Source of the DNA: Erythrobacter ani | GTDB taxonomy: Bacteria; Pseudomonadota; Alphaproteobacteria; Sphingomonadales; Sphingomonadaceae | DNA length: 64,000 nucleotides | Assembly (NCBI RefSeq): GCF_019204025.1 | Contig: NZ_JAGSPB010000002.1 | Span: 186,001-250,000 of the forward strand | Direction of reading: 5' to 3' | Part shown: in pieces, positions 9,054 to 17,197 of the stretch | Layout of the letters: every line of letters begins with the position of its first letter | Position numbering within the stretch: position 1 is the first letter of the stretch | Notes under the pieces: generated by a model | The model's input: only the letters and a program-made list of their open reading frames with translations | What the model was told of the DNA's origin: nothing | Databases searched by the model: none | Made by a program: the position numbers and the translations under genes

Positions 9054-9442
9054 GCGTCGGGCACGATAGCCTCGGCTTCGATCTCGACCTTCCATTCGCG
9101 CCGGCACAGCCACGCCGCGCCCGCCATCGTCGCAGCGGGCCTCGCATCGCCGAAATAACGTGCGTGGACCGCGCCGACTGCGTCCTGATCGTCGAAATCG
9201 GTGAGCAGCATCCGTGTTCGAACCACATCTGCGGCGCTCCCGCCCAGTCCCTCGATCGCAGTGATGATCAATTCACAGCACCGCGCAGCCTGCGCGGCGG
9301 CATCGCCGCTTGTGGTCTCACCGCCGGGTTCGATCGGTCCGGTCCCGGCAACGATAATGCGATTGTCCACCCGCACTGCCCGGCAGAACCCGAACTGATC
9401 CTCGAACGGGGAGCCCGATGTTGTACGCTGTCTGCCCATCAT
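9050..9442 (-). CDS. RidA/YjgF/YER057c family protein
   Basis: 130 residues of the small trimeric RidA fold. VDNRIIVAGTGPIEPGG, DAAAQAARCCELIITAIEGLGGSAADVVRTRMLLTDF and HARYFGDARPAATMAGAAWL match the family. RidA enzymes hydrolyse reactive enamines/imines made by PLP enzymes. The usual catalytic arginine seen in RidA proper is not at its expected place, where AAWLCRREWKVEIEAEA reads differently, so this is probably an Rid subgroup other than RidA. The start at 9442 overlaps the previous stop by ATGA. It is last in the mmsA operon. Confidence 0.85.
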   Translation of the reverse strand: MMGRQRTTSGSPFEDQFGFCRAVRVDNRIIVAGTGPIEPGGETTSGDAAAQAARCCELIITAIEGLGGSAADVVRTRMLLTDFDDQDAVGAVHARYFGDARPAATMAGAAWLCRREWKVEIEAEAIVPDA

Positions 9443-9759
9443 CCGCAGGTGATCGCCGTGATCTTCATCTGGTCGTCATAGCGGATGTTCACGCGGTCTT
9501 CGCGGTAATCCATCGTCCATGCCGAATTCGGCGGTCCCCATCTGAGCGTGCGTGCGCCGCTTTGGTCCAGAACGGCCTCGCCAGCGGCCTGCGTCGCCTC
9601 ACGCCCGATATGTTCCTGGACAGCTTGTGCATCGCACATCGCGCTCACCGGTTTGGGGATCGGTTCGGCAGACCCGGCGTTGGCATCGGGCGCGGTATAA
9701 GCGCCCGCGCAGCCGCCGAGCGTGATGGTAATGGCAAGCACGGTAAGGTTCGCATTCAT
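9439..9759 (-). CDS. Small lipoprotein of peptidase inhibitor I78 type
   Basis: 106 residues. A lipoprotein signal (MNANLTVLAITITLGGCAG, lipobox LGGC, cysteine near residue 17) is followed by a compact domain: CDAQAVQEHIGREATQAAGEAVL, RTLRWGPPNSAWTMDYREDRVNIRYDD and a C-terminal ITCG. This is the layout of the I78 family, a potato-inhibitor-I-like fold. The ATG at 9759 has an AGGAGAA ribosome site, so a longer in-frame extension to 9930 is rejected. It overlaps RidA by four bases. Inhibition of a protease in the periplasm is inferred from family only. Confidence 0.8.
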   Translation of the reverse strand: MNANLTVLAITITLGGCAGAYTAPDANAGSAEPIPKPVSAMCDAQAVQEHIGREATQAAGEAVLDQSGARTLRWGPPNSAWTMDYREDRVNIRYDDQMKITAITCG

Positions 9760-9769
9760 TGCGTTCTCC

Positions 9770-10327
9770 TCAATTCGAGCAGCGTTTGCTGGGATATTTG
9801 TCCGCCTCCTTGGGAGCTTCTCCATCGGAAGTGTGGAGCCGTTGATCGTTGCCATCCCCGACAAGTGAGAAGCGCGTCTGCTGTGTCCAGGTTTCTCCTT
9901 CGCCTTCCATGTCGAGTGTGACGACGACATCGCCGCCCTCTGACTCTGTAGCGGTCACCAGTCCGATGGACTCGTAGAACAGGATCTCGGACGCCGAGAT
10001 TTCCATCAGCAGATCGCTCGTTCGTTCGCATGTTCCGCCTTCGTAATCCCACACGCCGTGATACTGAGTCGGAATCAAGCCGGAATTCCCTGCCGGAGGC
10101 GCGGTGTCGTCGCCGCTGTCTTGTTCGGGCTCGTCGGCTTTTGGTGTGGACGGGGCGGGCAGATCGCTTGTGCCTGCGGGTTCGGTTGGGCTCGGCGCGT
10201 CGGGATCCGTACCGCAGGCAGACATCAGCATGGCCGTGACAGCGAGCAGGCACAGCTGCGCAGACTTCGGCCCGCGCCGATCATCCCCGCGACGATCGGC
10301 GCCCTTCTCTTTCATCGTCGAACTCAT
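9770..10327 (-). CDS. Hypothetical lipoprotein
   Basis: 185 residues from an ATG at 10327 that overlaps the DUF1254 stop by four bases. After a charged N-region, LCLLAVTAMLMSACG supplies a lipobox (MSAC), followed by a proline/threonine/glutamate-rich linker of about 45 residues and then a folded part from IPTQYHGVWDYEGGTCERTSDLLMEISASEI to the end. The phrase YHGVWDYEGGTC with later ESEGGDVVVTLDMEGEGETWTQ suggests a small beta-barrel that probably sits at the outer membrane face. No function is recognised. It precedes the I78-type lipoprotein by ten bases. Confidence 0.7.
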   Translation of the reverse strand: MSSTMKEKGADRRGDDRRGPKSAQLCLLAVTAMLMSACGTDPDAPSPTEPAGTSDLPAPSTPKADEPEQDSGDDTAPPAGNSGLIPTQYHGVWDYEGGTCERTSDLLMEISASEILFYESIGLVTATESEGGDVVVTLDMEGEGETWTQQTRFSLVGDGNDQRLHTSDGEAPKEADKYPSKRCSN

Positions 10328-10836
10328 AGCACCTCGCATCGGTCACCCTCCGCCGTGCGTTCTACATCGCGATACGCCGCATCGGTAGGGGCAAGTCTGC
10401 GGATGAGGACGACGCCTTTGTCGGTCGGAGAAGAATACCCGCCTGTCCCGGCCGCGCGTGAACCCTCGCGGTACAGTGTCGCCTCGCGGGTCTTGCCTTT
10501 ACCGCGGATGGTAAGGAAGTTGTTTGTTCGAGCATCGTAGAATGAAACGCTGGAATATTCGTTCGAAGCGGCCATGACGACACGCAAACCATCCGGCGCT
10601 CGGTCCAGATCGAAACGGCAAATCGAATAGGCCAGATCGGGCGATGGACGTACGACGGTCTGCGTATCCGGGCGCATTTGCGGTGCGAGGCGGAACGCGT
10701 GAATTGGCACGCCGCTTTCGCCGATCAGCGTGTAGGCACGGTCCATGATGAAAGCGGGGGTGAAATGGAGCGCTGCTGCATGGCATGCTGCGGCCGCGAC
10801 AAAACCTGTCGCCAATGGACCCAGCCAACGTCTCAT
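10324..10836 (-). CDS. DUF1254 domain-containing protein
   Basis: 170 residues with an N-terminal membrane or signal segment (WLGPLATGFVAAAACHAAAL). The rest, including RPSPDLAYSICRFDLDRAPDGLRVVMAASNEYSSVSFYDARTNNF, corresponds to the short alphaproteobacterial DUF1254 protein that normally pairs with a DUF1214 partner. Here the DUF1214 gene precedes it with a four-base overlap, which supports the assignment. Function is unknown; periplasmic exposure is inferred from the leader. Confidence 0.75.
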   Translation of the reverse strand: MRRWLGPLATGFVAAAACHAAALHFTPAFIMDRAYTLIGESGVPIHAFRLAPQMRPDTQTVVRPSPDLAYSICRFDLDRAPDGLRVVMAASNEYSSVSFYDARTNNFLTIRGKGKTREATLYREGSRAAGTGGYSSPTDKGVVLIRRLAPTDAAYRDVERTAEGDRCEVL

Positions 10837-11444
10837 CTCTCACCGCCCGTACATGCGAGGCGCTCTATGGACGGGGCGGCAATCGCTTTTTCCGGCTGTT
10901 TCAAAGCTTCTTCGGTCGGAACGTATAGCCGAAGTGTGAGATCGAAAGCCCCGCCACCTTTGCTCGAAATCCAGGCTTTGTCGGTCTCAGGCCGCCGGTT
11001 CGAAATGATTGCCGACCAGCGTTCCTTCTGCCCCATTTCCAGCGCCTGGCTTGCATCGAAACTCAGCGCTTCGTCGGTGTTGTCGGGAAGAAAGCTGTCT
11101 GCGCCGTAAAGGGTCACCGACCACCAGCGTGCGGGCAGGTGCTCGCCGCCGATCCGGTAGCTGCACGCCGCATCAAGAGGGCGGCCCGAATCGTCGACGG
11201 AGCGAGTGAAATAGATCGCCTCGCTGCGCGAAAGCGCAAGGAGGCCATGACGGGCGATCCGTGCGCGAGTGTAGGGATCGGCGGCCTCAGATCCGATATT
11301 GAGGTCACCGCGCCAGCCATCGATTTCTATCGCACCGGTCAGCGTGTCGCTTGACGCGATAACGCCCGACATCGAAAGCGCTGAAAAGCCACCAATGACC
11401 GCGCCGCCTATGATCGCCGCGCCATAAGCGAGCAGACCTCGCAT
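10833..11444 (-). CDS. DUF1214 domain-containing protein
   Basis: 203 residues. An N-terminal hydrophobic anchor (LLAYGAAIIGGAVIGGFSALSM) is followed by the DUF1214 core: DPYTRARIARHGLLALSRSEAIYFTRSVDDSGRPLD, CSYRIGGEHLPARWWSVTLYG, and the C-terminal NRRPETDKAWISSKGGGAFDLTLRLYVP. The ATG at 11444 lies only six bases after the mmsA stop, so it belongs to that operon. The biochemical role of this widespread envelope pair is not established; its coupling to a catabolic dehydrogenase gene is notable. Confidence 0.8.
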   Translation of the reverse strand: MRGLLAYGAAIIGGAVIGGFSALSMSGVIASSDTLTGAIEIDGWRGDLNIGSEAADPYTRARIARHGLLALSRSEAIYFTRSVDDSGRPLDAACSYRIGGEHLPARWWSVTLYGADSFLPDNTDEALSFDASQALEMGQKERWSAIISNRRPETDKAWISSKGGGAFDLTLRLYVPTEEALKQPEKAIAAPSIERLACTGGER

Positions 11445-11450
11445 CTGGCT

Positions 11451-12944
11451 CTACCCCATGGTCGGGATGACAAAAGCATTGGAGCCATCGCCGCCGCCAT
11501 CGGGCCAGCGCTGTGTGACCTTTTTCAGCTTGGTCCAGAATTTGAGACCCTCGGTCCCGTATTGGTCGATATCGCCAAAGCCGGAGCGCTTCCATCCGCC
11601 GAAGCTGTGATAGCTGACCGGAACCGGGATTGGCACGTTGATGCCGACCATCCCGACATTGACGCGGCTCGCAAATTCGCGTGCGGCGTGGCCATTGCGC
11701 GTGAAGATCGCGACGCCGTTGCCGTATTGATGATCGCTGGGCAGGCGCACCGCATCCTCGAAATCATGCGCGCGCACGATCTGGAGCACCGGGCCGAAGA
11801 TTTCCTCCTGATAGCTTTCCATCTTGGGCGTGACGTGGTCGATCAGGGTCGGTCCGACAAAGAAGCCTTTCTCGTGGCCTTGCAATGTGAAACCGCGCCC
11901 ATCGACGACGATCTCCGCGCCCTCTTTCTCGGCGGTGTCGATCCAGCCTTCGACGCGGGCCTTGTGTTCGGGAGTCACGACCGGACCGTAATGCGCGTCA
12001 GGGTCGTTCGACACACCGATATTGAGCGCGTGGATCGCCGGGATCAGCTTTTCCTTGAGCCGCTCTGCCGTGTCCTCGCCCACCGGGACGACCACCGGCA
12101 ACGCCATGCACCGCTCGCCCGCCGAACCGAAGGCCGCACCGGCCAGATCGTTCACCACCTGGTCCAGATCGGCGTCGGGCATGACGATTCCGTGATTCTT
12201 GGCGCCCCCCATCGCCTGAATGCGCTTACCGGCTGCAACGCCGCGTTTGTATACGTAATGCGCGATGTCGGATGAACCGACGAAGCTGACGGCCGAGATC
12301 GCCGGATGGTCCAGAATCGCATCGACCATTTCCTTGTCGCCGTGCACCACCTGCAACAGCCCTTCGGGTGCGCCCGCCTCGACGAACAGTTCGGCTAGAC
12401 GCACGGGCACGCTGGGATCGCGTTCCGAGGGTTTGAGGATAAAGGCGTTGCCCGCGGCAATCGCCATGCCGAACATCCACATCGGGATCATCGCCGGGAA
12501 ATTGAACGGCGTAATCCCCGCGCCGATGCCGAGCGGCTGGCGCATCGAATAGACATCGATACCGGGACCGGCACCTTGGGTGTATTCGCCCTTGAGCACC
12601 TGCGGGATGCCGCAGGCATATTCGATCACTTCGAGCCCGCGCTGAACGTCGCCCTTCGCATCGTCGATTACCTTGCCATGCTCCGAGGAGAGCAGTTCGG
12701 CGAGGCTTTGCATGTTCGCCTCGATCAATTCCTTGAACTTGAACATCACGCGGGCGCGTTTCTGCGGATTGGTTGCCGCCCATGCCGGCTGGACCCTTTG
12801 CGCCGTGGCGACCACCTGTTCGAGCAAGGCGGCATCGCCAAGGCCGACTTCGGCCTGAACTTCTCCGGTGGACGGGTTCCACACCTGGTGCTTGCGGGTT
12901 GGGGCGGGGCTGTCACCGACGATGAAATGATCGATCTGACGCAT
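11451..12944 (-). CDS. mmsA: Methylmalonate-semialdehyde dehydrogenase (CoA-acylating)
   Basis: 497 residues from the ATG at 12944, which has a GGAGATC ribosome site; a frame extension to 13244 is non-homologous. It converts methylmalonate semialdehyde plus CoA and NAD+ to propionyl-CoA, the final valine-specific step. Aldehyde dehydrogenase landmarks are NFPAMIPMWMFGMAIAAGNAFILKPSE, FVGSSDIAHYVY, GGAKNHGIVMPDAD and the nucleophile cysteine in GSAGERCMALPVVVPVG. The C-terminal VSYHSFGGWKRSGFGDIDQYG is typical. It is apparently the first gene of a six-gene operon continuing with DUF1214, DUF1254, two lipoproteins and RidA, and works with MmsB 6 kb away. Confidence 0.95.
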   Translation of the reverse strand: MRQIDHFIVGDSPAPTRKHQVWNPSTGEVQAEVGLGDAALLEQVVATAQRVQPAWAATNPQKRARVMFKFKELIEANMQSLAELLSSEHGKVIDDAKGDVQRGLEVIEYACGIPQVLKGEYTQGAGPGIDVYSMRQPLGIGAGITPFNFPAMIPMWMFGMAIAAGNAFILKPSERDPSVPVRLAELFVEAGAPEGLLQVVHGDKEMVDAILDHPAISAVSFVGSSDIAHYVYKRGVAAGKRIQAMGGAKNHGIVMPDADLDQVVNDLAGAAFGSAGERCMALPVVVPVGEDTAERLKEKLIPAIHALNIGVSNDPDAHYGPVVTPEHKARVEGWIDTAEKEGAEIVVDGRGFTLQGHEKGFFVGPTLIDHVTPKMESYQEEIFGPVLQIVRAHDFEDAVRLPSDHQYGNGVAIFTRNGHAAREFASRVNVGMVGINVPIPVPVSYHSFGGWKRSGFGDIDQYGTEGLKFWTKLKKVTQRWPDGGGDGSNAFVIPTMG

Positions 12945-13053
12945 GGGGGATCTCCTTTTCCTTGCTGCAGCCAATGCAACAGCGCGCGCGCAGCGGCAAG
13001 GGAAAGCCGCCTCGCTAAAGTGCTTGTTTTTGGCGCTTGGCAGGCGGGGTGGC

Positions 13054-13545
13054 TTAGCTTCCGCTCGCCGGATAGCTTGACCAGACCGTGCGCCCGGCCG
13101 GACCGAAAGCGACGACATCATACGCCTGCTGCCTGTCGCCATACTCCATGCCGGGCGAGCCGATCGGCATGCCCGCGACAGCCAGACCGCGCACGCCCTC
13201 GGGCCGCTGCTTGAGCAGGCGGGCAACGTCGGCAGCGGGCACATGGCCTTCGATCACATAGCCATCGATCAACGTCGTATGACACGATGAGAGGTCGGCG
13301 GGCACACCGGCGCGCCATTTCACCGATTGCATGTCAGGTGTGCTGACCGGCTTCACTTCGCCAGTCTCTCCGGCGGCCGTCCAGTATTCGCGCATATGCT
13401 CCAGCCATTCGAGGCAGCACCCGCACGAGGGGCTGCGGAACATGGTCACATCGGCGGCCTGCACCGCGCCGCCGGACGCAGCGGAGAGCATCAGCGCGAG
13501 CGCGAATACGGGTTTGCGGGTGACGTTCTTTACGGTCGGTTTCAT
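13054..13545 (-). CDS. DUF411 metal-binding family periplasmic protein
   Basis: 163 residues. A signal peptide (KPVFALALMLSAASGGAVQAADV, cleavage near AQA/AD-type site) precedes the DUF411 signature MFRSPSCGCCLEWLEHM, then SVKWRAGVPADLSSCHTTLIDGYVIEGHVPAADVARLL and GLAVAGMPIGSPGMEYG. The Cys-x-Cys-Cys cluster and methionines suggest copper or other soft-metal binding; the family is commonly found near copper-handling genes, though none is visible here. Start at 13545 (MKPTVKN) is chosen over 13551; neither has an obvious ribosome site. Confidence 0.85.
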   Translation of the reverse strand: MKPTVKNVTRKPVFALALMLSAASGGAVQAADVTMFRSPSCGCCLEWLEHMREYWTAAGETGEVKPVSTPDMQSVKWRAGVPADLSSCHTTLIDGYVIEGHVPAADVARLLKQRPEGVRGLAVAGMPIGSPGMEYGDRQQAYDVVAFGPAGRTVWSSYPASGS

Positions 13546-13666
13546 GGGCACCGTCTAGCGCAACCGGGCGGCAATTTTCAATCGCGCTCTTCGCCGGACG
13601 GGTCTCCCGGCGAACAAGAATTGCGTTGACGCGCACAGCCTCACGCGACAAACGCTGCGGCGGCCA

Positions 13667-13740
13667 GCGGGTGTAGCTCAATGGTAGAGCAGCAGCTTCC
13701 CAAGCTGACGACGAGGGTTCGATTCCCTTCACCCGCTCCA
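13667..13740 (+). tRNA. tRNA-Gly (anticodon CCC)
   Basis: The 74-base sequence folds as a tRNA: acceptor GCGGGTG paired with CACCCGC, D-stem GCTC/GAGC around AATGGTA, anticodon loop TTCCCAA giving anticodon CCC (reads GGG), T-arm GAGGGTTCGATTCCCTT, and an encoded CCA end. It is immediately followed by a P4-type integrase pseudogene and its 3' end is the inferred attachment site of the island to the right; the tRNA itself remains intact. Confidence 0.97.
13723..13739 (+). other. Probable attL: tRNA-Gly 3' end
   Basis: These 17 bases, TTCCCTTCACCCGCTCC, form the 3' half of the T-arm and acceptor strand of the tRNA. P4-type integrases use exactly this part of tRNA genes. A copy lacking one C is found at 40307-40322, so together they could delimit a 26.6 kb island. 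The site is inferred, not proven. Confidence 0.55.
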
Positions 13741-13887
13741 GCGCCGCCTTCCCAAAACATCCCGGAAACGCTATAAATCCCATGGAAAACATAGGTTTTC
13801 TGGCGTTCGGTTGTCCTGCATTTGCCCGCTTAGTCCCGCCAAATCTCGCTGATTTGGGGGCCACGTACCGGGTAAAAGTCTGAAAAT

Positions 13888-15117
13888 ATGGCACTAGCAG
13901 ACTTTGCAGTTCGCAAGGCTAGACCTAAGGTGAAAGCCTACAAATTGGGTGACCCGCTAGGGCTCTTCCTTTTGGTTCAGCCAAGTGGCGGCAGATTGTG
14001 GCGCATGAAGTACCGCGTCGATGGCCGCGAGAAGAAACTGGGGTTCGGAACCTACCCGGAAATCGGGCTGGCAGAGGCGCGTAGAAGGCGCGATGCCGCG
14101 CGCGAAACGCTGGCACAGGGAAAGGACCCCTCGCGTGAGAAGCAGCGTGAGAAGGTGCGTAAGAAGCTTGGTGCCGAGAATACATTCGCTTCTATCGCCG
14201 CTGAGTTTTGCTAGAAGCGCAAGCACGATGGCTCACGAGCCTGGGCACCCGCAACGGCGAAGCGCTGCAAATACCTACTGTCGGTCCTCAACAGGTCGAT
14301 TGGCAATCTGCCCATCGCCGACATCGAGCCCGCCGACATCCTGACAGCCGTTCGCCGTATCGAAAACAAGGGCAAGCTGGAAAGCGCGAAGCGAACCTTT
14401 CAACTGGCAGGTTCGATGTTCCGTTATGCGGTGGCCACGGCGCGCCTCAAGTCCGATCCAACGCGCGACTTGAGGGGCGCGCTGACGAACCCGACCGTGA
14501 CGCATTATGGAGCGGTGCTAAATCCAGCAGGGGCCGGCGAGCTGCTCAGGGCGATCAACGGGTACGAAGGCCAACCTATCACCAAACTGGCAATGCAGCT
14601 TGCTCCGCATGTGTTCGTAAGGCCGGGTGAGCTCCGTCATGCCGAATGGAGCGAGATCGACTTCGAAGGCGCTTTGTGGACGATCCCGGCGAGTAAGACG
14701 AAGGTGCGCAAGGATCACCTTGTCCCGCTCTCACGCCAAGCGATTGCGATCCTGGAAGAGGCCCATAGGCTGACCGGACCCGATGGCTATGTGTTCCCGT
14801 CAGTCCGCACTCGAAGGCGACCGATGAGCGATAACACGATCAACCCAGGCCTGCGCCGCTTGGGCTATACCACCGACGAGATGACCGCTCACGGCTTCCG
14901 AGCGATGGCCTCCACGCTGTTGAACGAAAGTGGCAAGTGGAACCCCGATGCCATCGAACGCGCGCTTGCGCACGGCGACAGCGATAAGGTCCGTGCAGCC
15001 TACCATCGCGGCGCCCATTGGAAAGAGCGTTTGAGGATGATGCAGCGGTGGAGCGATTACCTTGATAAGCTCCGCGAGGGCGCGGAAGTGGTGCCGATCA
15101 AGGCAGCGAAACGCTGA
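13888..15117 (+). pseudogene. P4-type tyrosine integrase, interrupted by an amber codon
   Basis: The frame runs for 410 codons, the length of an intact P4-family integrase, but codon 109 (14212-14214) is TAG; everything before and after is in the same frame with no other stop. The N-terminal DUF4102-like domain (ALADFAVRKARPKVKAYKL, LGFGTYPEIGLAEARRRRDAAR) is complete. After the stop, the arm/core region and catalytic domain follow with R in FVRPGELRHAEW, K in SKTKVRKDHLVPLS, HGFR, and the terminal HG...YHR segment. It lies 148 bases after tRNA-Gly(CCC). A single nonsense change probably immobilised the island; amber readthrough or a sequencing error are alternatives. Confidence 0.88.
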
Positions 15118-15797
15118 CGGTTTGAGCTGAAAATCGCAACTCTTCTGCGACCCGCGAGAACACGGCGAAATCTCTCATAATTACCGCTGCTTATCGCAAA
15201 GTGAGTTGCCTACGGCTCGGCGGAAACCCGCTTAACTCGTAGGCGAGTTGATTCCGCCCAAAACGCTTATTTGACGTAAAATCATAGATTTACTGCCCGA
15301 AATCGCGGGGTAGGGTGTGCTCCTGTGTCAAGTTGCCAAGGATGGTCCAGAAAGGCTAGGCAATATGCTGGCGCGACAACGTATCACTTCCGAGCGGATT
15401 TTGAGCCTCACTAGCGTTTGAGGCTGCTTATGGGCCGTTGGCAGTCAGTCCGCTCTCGGTGCTGGGGAAATCGGCAAACGGCCATCCCGCGTGGCCCCGA
15501 TTGTGGATGGATCGGCATCTTTTGATGAGCCCTGAAGGCGGACGGCACCCCGTTCGATCGAATGGAAGGTTCTCACCCAATAAACTAGCCGTGACTCTAA
15601 AGGGTTCACCGTTGCAGACCCTCTTACTTGTCACGACCAATCCGAGCGCAAACAACGAAGCAGAAAATGGCATGTTTCGCGTAGAAACCGGCAAGTCACA
15701 GCCGACCATCCGATGCTACTTCGTCCGTAACACTCGCAATCGCAAGTGGAGTTGTCCGTACGCGGTTGCCTGAAATACGTTGCATCGGAGAATTTAA
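15118..15797. other. Gene-free interval after the integrase
   Basis: No convincing coding sequence in 680 bases: the frames open here lack family similarity and good ribosome sites. The left part holds a 120-base element (15203-15322) repeated in inverted orientation at 39.9-40.0 kb. The composition is lower in GC than the core. The right end supplies the promoter and GGAGAA ribosome site of the SDR gene. Confidence 0.6.
15203..15322 (+). repeat. Diverged inverted 120-bp element, left copy
   Basis: Aligned by eye to the reverse complement of 39886-40005, roughly three quarters of positions agree. The best blocks are CGCCCAAAACGCT, AACTCGTAG, ATCATA, CGCGGGGTA and GGTGTGCTC. Both copies contain two potential hairpins, an AACTCGTAG-related dyad and a G/C-rich stem around CCCG...CGGGG, and both end in TAxGGTGTGCTC. 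It follows the integrase gene by 85 bases. It could be a structured RNA, an attachment arm region or an old mobile-element end. Confidence 0.6.
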
Positions 15798-16703
15798 ATG
15801 TCCTCAATCGAAAAACAGGCTTTGGATCTGACCGCGCACCATGCAGTGACCAATGCAATTGATCCGCAAGGTGCGCTCGCCGGTAGCGCAACCGGCAAAG
15901 TCCTCTTTATAACCGGCGCATCGCAAGGAATTGGACGCGCTACCGCTGCCGCTTTTGCAGCTGCAGGTGCCAAGTCGATCTACGCTACGGCACGATCTGA
16001 ACAAGGTCTCCAAGAAGCGCGTGAGGTCGTAAAGGAAGCCAATCCAAACACCGACTACGCTTACATGAGCATCGACGTCACCGATGCGATGCAGGTCAGC
16101 GCTGCGGTCGACGACTGCGTCGCGAAGTTTGGAGGCGTCGATGTGGCCGATGCAAATGCGGGGGCTTTAGGGCCGTGGAAGAAGCTCGCAGTTTCTGATC
16201 CAGACGGTTGGTGGACGACATTCGAAGTGAATGTGCGGGGTGCCTATCACGTCGCTCGCTATTGCTTGCCTCATTTGATTGAATCGGCGGCCAAACCCCA
16301 AGAAGATGGGGCGCAAGGTGGACATCTCATTCTGGTGTCGTCGGTCGGCGCGCAACTTCTGGTGGACGGCGCATCAGATTATCAAACCTCGAAGCATACG
16401 ATCAATCGGCTTTGCGAATTCGTTCACAGCGACCACGGAGCAGAAGGTGTAAAGTGCTTCGCCATGCACCCAGGTGGCGTCGCCACTGAGATCGGCAAGA
16501 GTATGCCTGAATACATGCATGCTCATCTGAACGATCCCCCAGAACTCGCCGCGGCGTTCGCAGTCTGGCTGTCTTCGGGCCAAGCCGATTGGGCTGCCGG
16601 TCGATATCTCAGCGCCAACTGGGATATTAAGGAGTTGGTTTCTATGAAGGCTAGAATTCTTGAGGACGATCTTCTCGTGAACCGGCTGCGAGCGCGCTGG
16701 TGA
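15798..16703 (+). CDS. SDR family oxidoreductase
   Basis: 301 residues of a classical short-chain dehydrogenase. The cofactor loop TGASQGIGR is near residue 38, NAG-type motif DANAGAL about 117, catalytic serine in LVSSVG and the YQTSK pair near 194. The N-terminal 30 residues before the fold are an extension, and the overall pattern (TARSEQGLQEAREVV, MHPGGVATEIG) resembles fungal-type SDRs of unknown substrate. GGAGAA precedes the ATG. It begins a short rightward cluster with the DUF1330 gene and a second SDR, inside the candidate island. Confidence 0.88.
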   Translation: MSSIEKQALDLTAHHAVTNAIDPQGALAGSATGKVLFITGASQGIGRATAAAFAAAGAKSIYATARSEQGLQEAREVVKEANPNTDYAYMSIDVTDAMQVSAAVDDCVAKFGGVDVADANAGALGPWKKLAVSDPDGWWTTFEVNVRGAYHVARYCLPHLIESAAKPQEDGAQGGHLILVSSVGAQLLVDGASDYQTSKHTINRLCEFVHSDHGAEGVKCFAMHPGGVATEIGKSMPEYMHAHLNDPPELAAAFAVWLSSGQADWAAGRYLSANWDIKELVSMKARILEDDLLVNRLRARW

Positions 16704-16739
16704 CTCATCTCAATTCACCACCCAAATCAGGAGGCCACA

Positions 16740-17027
16740 ATGACGGCTTTTTTCATTTCCACATGGTCCGTGAAGGACCGGGCTAAGTTCGACGAATACG
16801 TTGCAAAGGCGGAAGCCAGTCTGATCCCGCATGGTGGGGAGCGCCTGCTCTGGGGCAGGATGGAAAGCGTGCTCGCCGGCGAGATCGATTACGATGAGTG
16901 CGTCGTCGTCCAGTTTCCCGATCTGGAGGCACTAAACGCCTGGCATGAATCGGAAGCCTATCAGAGGATCATACCAATCCGGCGCGACGCGGTTCGCGTA
17001 ACTGTGGCCGCGTATTCGACAAAATAG
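16740..17027 (+). CDS. DUF1330 domain-containing protein
   Basis: 95 residues of the ferredoxin-like DUF1330/EthD-related fold: AFFISTWSVKDRAKFDEYVAKAEASLIPHGG, RMESVLAGEIDYDECVVVQFPDLEALNAWHESEAYQRIIPIR. An AGGAGG ribosome site lies right before the ATG, 36 bases after the SDR stop, so the pair is probably one transcript. DUF1330 proteins are small, often dimeric, and of unproven function; association with catabolic SDRs is common. Confidence 0.88.
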   Translation: MTAFFISTWSVKDRAKFDEYVAKAEASLIPHGGERLLWGRMESVLAGEIDYDECVVVQFPDLEALNAWHESEAYQRIIPIRRDAVRVTVAAYSTK

Positions 17028-17197
17028 GGGCAACTCCGTCTCTCAAAGCGCGCGCAGGCTTATCAAATGAAATGTAGGCAAAGGCGCATATAGCGAGGAT
17101 TTGGCACGTTTTTCGAACTTATGGGCAAGCCACGATTTCTGAGCAACGGTATCTCAATCCTCACAAACGCAGACCGAGTTTCTTCGAGGAGAAATAC

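Noticed and set aside
12945..13244. 100-codon N-terminal extension of MmsA
   Set aside because: ATG 12944 has a good ribosome site and matches the family start; the extension would overlap the DUF411 gene.
15438..15773. 111-codon frame between integrase and SDR gene
   Set aside because: No ribosome site or similarity, an overlapping antisense frame of the same length, and it lies in a repeat-bearing gap.
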